Below, one piece after another: positions 60,690 to 64,000 of a stretch of 64,000 nucleotides of DNA. The DNA is from Metopolophium dirhodum. Lineage: Eukaryota > Arthropoda > Insecta > Hemiptera > Aphididae. The stretch lies in NCBI RefSeq assembly GCF_019925205.1, contig NC_083566.1, forward strand, positions 6,510,001-6,574,000, given 5' to 3'. The position numbers and the translations under genes are program-made. The notes below the pieces were generated by a model. The model saw only the letters and a program-made list of their open reading frames with translations. It was not told the origin of the DNA and did no database searches. The stretch's first letter is position 1; every line of letters starts with the position of its first letter.

Positions 60690-61110
60690 CAATAAACTAT
60701 TACAAACATACCCAGTTCACAAGGTAGCTCATAAAGAGTCAAAATTGTTTCAAAAATTTTACCATGTATGGAAAATGGTAATATACATTTTTGATGAATA
60801 TTTTAAAGGTTATTTATTTTTGAGTTACGCCAAAAATATAAAATACATTTTTCCGAAAAATAGTTTTGCGTAAAAATTATACCACTATTTTTTCACATTT
60901 TTTGTTGTTTTTCTTGACGCTTTATGAAATTACTTGGAATTTTCAATTTTGATCTACTAAAAGTACCAACTAGATTCACTTTTATATCAGAGAATATGCT
61001 GATCTCGAAAATCAGATCATTTTTACTACCCAAAATGTTGCTGAGACAGAAAAAAAATACACATCATTGTATAAAATCAATATACATTCATCGCTCCTCT
61101 CAGTATCTAA
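60690..61110 (-). repeat. GATTCTGAGCG-family head half, reversed
   Basis: From the right: a GATACTGAGAGGAGCGATGA head at about 61083-61103, then ATTGATTTTATACAATGATG and the body through about 60720. A 91-codon frame across its left end is not called. Confidence 0.55.
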
Positions 61111-61624
61111 AATTTGAAATATAAATCTAGAAATGAATGAACACCTCTTCAGGGTACTAAAAATAAATATGATTTGCAAAGCTAGTACAATATTCTTATT
61201 TTCATTCAATACATATAATAATTTTTAACTAAGGGATTTACCCCAAGTTAGAGGGTGTCCACACTGATCCTCACGCCATTTCACGTTTTGTACTATATAA
61301 GCTATAAAATTTACTTATTGTATTGTATATACATTTTACAGATTGTAAATACTCTATTTTTATCTAATAAAAAAAAAAACTAAGGGATTTGAAGTTATAA
61401 TAACAGTAACATTTTTAATTTAAATTATGATTGCTGATGGTGCTAGTTTTTGAGTTATCTTTCGAAATCAGATTTTTCAAACGATGTTCCCTTCTTTTCA
61501 TGTTCCGATTGTGTCCCATTGAAAGTAGGCAAGAGTTAAAATATATAATTTTAGTATGACTTTAGTAATATATTAGTAGCCAATACCTACTAATATCTAT
61601 CGTACTTTTATATATTTTGTAGTT

Positions 61625-61795
61625 CTAGGCATTGGTGGAAATCAAGTGTGGGGGGGGGGGGGGTCACTAAAATATACAGTTTTTTAGTTGTGTGGGATCA
61701 AAGCGAAGCCCCCCTCTCACATTGATGGTAAAAATGCTAGCCCCCTCAGAAATCTTAATAGATTTTTCCGATTAATGGTTCTAGGATTGTATCGT
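61625..61795. mobile_element. Possible small element with a 14-G run
   Basis: TCTAGGCATTGGTGGAAATC on the left and, inverted, CCTAGAACCATTAATCGG on the right could be degenerate ends around G-run/C-run text. It is weak. Confidence 0.3.
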
Positions 61796-62559
61796 ATATG
61801 ATCATCCATAGATTGGAAAATTAGTCAGCCTAATATATACCTAATGTACATATATATACGTCCCATATGGTGTGCAGATCTATTATTCAAACAAGAATTG
61901 GTTTTACTTGACAAGTTTACGAAAATGTTATCTCATATTCTACGTATTCTTATCGATTGATCACGTATAACAATTTGATAATTTATGACTGGCAATATCA
62001 CGATAACTGCGGTACCATAGCATTCTAAATGCATCGCCACAATATACTTCAGAGTTTAATCCGTTAATACATTTTTTAAAGATACTTTAATGTTTATAGT
62101 GCGTTGTCGCGTTGATCAATTTCTATTTAAAACTCAAAATTAATACCAGCAAAAGAAAAAAAATTGTTGGCATTGATAATTTTAAATAATATCGTTTCCA
62201 CAAAAAGTTGGCCAATAACGTCAAATTTTAAAAAAACGTCAAATTCATCAATGTTTTTTTTTAAAATTTATTTAATCAACTCGTTATGAATAATTATGAT
62301 ACTTGGTGATAAGAAAAATTGTCCGCATCATTAACTTTAACTATGGTTTCAGTTATTATCGATGTAGCGCATTTCAAACAAAAAATATACATGCATCTAT
62401 TATATTAGCCATCGTGTCACCCTGGTTTCTATTTGTTGTCGCCAATCAGTTGACACTGTTGAATTAAAAATATGGTATGGTATAATACAATGTGTTATTA
62501 TTTATAATTAAGGGATGCGGCGGTGAGCCTCTGTGAGATAAGGGTGTGATACCCATGGG

Positions 62560-62762
62560 CGCAACTAGGGACATTTTTCGGGGGTGGGGGCTAAAATTGT
62601 ATCAGCACAAACCCTGATAACCCTGATTTTAAACTAAAATATGATTATAAAACTGGAGGGCTTAGTCCCCCCCCCAAGTCTTAATATTATTCACCTAAGG
62701 TGATTCCAAAAAATAATTAGCCTCCTTAAAAAAAAATATAATACCGTAGTTGCTCCTTTGAC
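62560..62762. mobile_element. Small TIR element with GGCGCAACTA ends
   Basis: GGGCGCAACTAGGGA on the left faces GGAGCAACTACGG (other strand) on the right, around GGGGGTGGGGGCTA and a C-run. About 200 bp, no coding capacity. Confidence 0.45.
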
Positions 62763-64000
62763 AATAGTGGGCCCCCGGCGATACCATGTTTCATATAAAA
62801 TATGGGTAGTGAATATATTATTATTTATAGTGAGACCAAAATTATCTTAATCCGGGCTTGGATTTGGATAATGTGAAACAAATTATAGGGGAATAGTGAG
62901 AATACACGAGAGTAGCAGGTAGCAACTTAAATACATTAATTCCTACAAATGATATGTGTAAGTTCCTATATGGTAAAGAAGATACGTACCTGATGTTAAT
63001 ACATGGTGGAAAAAATTGAATAGGTATGTAAGTATTATTACACAGCAAAAAAAAAAATATTCACGTTAGTTCTTAAATGTTAGTTTATAGACAGTATCCG
63101 TTTGACTACATTTAACATATAAAATATAATATATTTTTTCTTACAATTATTATTTATTTGTGAAATGAATTATAATAATTTTTTTTTAAAGTCATGAGTA
63201 CCTATCAGATTGACATAATTTTAATATAGGAGGCAGTGGGTTCTGACGATTTAAAGAGTGTTGTGGTTATGCTTATGCACTAAAATAGATAAGATAAACC
63301 AGGTTGTTGCTAGATTAAAGTTCACAATGTATAGTTTTACATTATCAATAATCATGCAGGACACGTCAAATGTTGCCTGTAAATCAACGCGTTTTTCCAA
63401 TGTCAGCGTATATTGTCAGTATAGTATTGCTTAAACGGATAGCCTACCGTACACAAAATTAAGTTGGCCACTTAAGTAATATCATTTTTATAAATTAAGA
63501 TTTTGTTAATAATAATTAAATATTATCTTTGTATTATATAGGATATAATTTGTTTCATTACTTTGTATCTAATGGCTAATAAACTTAAATTAAAATTCGT
63601 CATCACCCACTGCCGCACTCTGTATATACAATATTATAATATAAAAATAATAATTTAAATAATTTAATAATGCCTATATATTATTTATTATAAAATAATA
63701 ATAATAAACACCTAATCCATACTACTATCATATTCCAATAGCTACAAATAAACGATTAGTGTAGGAATTGGCGTATTAAGTAAGTAATATTTTTACCGTG
63801 TATGAATTTACATATTATTATTATGAATTTTTTTACTTGTTAGGTCTCGTGTAGGAATTTATTTGCCCAAATTATAATATAAGGAGTGAAGAAACTTCCC
63901 TGTGGAGGTACTTAGTCATGAAAAACTTAGTCATAATTTATGGAACTTGACATATTGTGATTATTCGTATTCATGTTTAATGTCTTATTACATAATGTTT
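62763..64000. other. AT-rich intergenic DNA to the window end
   Basis: No exon or bounded repeat recognised. Confidence 0.4.

Overview
This window looks like insect nuclear DNA, most likely from an aphid. It is very AT-rich and sparse in genes. It has short GT-AG introns, many copies of the GGTACCTA / TAGGTAGGTA motif that I associate with aphid genomes, and many small terminal-inverted-repeat elements and Helitron ends. The aphid call rests on these signatures and on recall, not on a database match.

Only two protein-coding genes can be reconstructed in full. Both encode SLC17-family (sialin / phosphate-cotransporter-like) anion transporters of the major facilitator superfamily, and they lie head to head. 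Gene A is on the minus strand (coding 10916 down to 6725, nine coding exons, 517 residues). Gene B is on the plus strand (coding 49685 to 58269, ten coding exons, 492 residues). All splice sites are GT-AG and all phases join. Intron positions are shared throughout, except that gene A exon 8 (242 nt) equals gene B exons 8 plus 9 (156 + 86 nt). Each gene has a splice acceptor just upstream of its ATG, so each should have an untranslated first exon further out. GC-rich islands at about 15.35-15.76 kb and 46.31-46.66 kb are the nearest candidates.

Layout: 0-2 kb holds a broken hAT transposase end and an inverted-repeat element. 2-6.5 kb is featureless AT-rich DNA. 6.5-11 kb is gene A. 11-15 kb is intergenic with two small elements. 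15.1-15.8 kb is a GC-rich island. 16-34 kb is a repeat-rich intergenic tract with a long-armed palindrome (16.8-17.6 kb), a dispersed family with internal 0.53 kb duplication (24.0-25.4 kb and others), a non-autonomous Helitron (27.3 kb) and a FLYWCH zinc-finger fragment inside a GCGTCCC-repeat element (33 kb). 34.4-35.3 kb is a strong GC-rich island with no assigned gene. 36-46 kb is repeats, including a hAT-type miniature element with an exact 8-bp target duplication (44.36-44.82 kb). 46.3-46.8 kb is a third GC-rich island. 48.5-48.9 kb holds Helitron ends. 49.6-58.6 kb is gene B, whose long introns are loaded with repeats, including a ~535 bp palindromic element. 58.6-64 kb is intergenic with small elements and a 208-bp-period duplication.

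Functionally the window is a diverged paralogous pair of predicted membrane organic/inorganic anion carriers in transposon-rich DNA. I saw no tRNA, rRNA, CRISPR or viral gene. The most useful observations are the conserved gene architecture with one intron difference, residue changes at family-conserved transport positions, and several precisely bounded, possibly undescribed non-autonomous transposon families.
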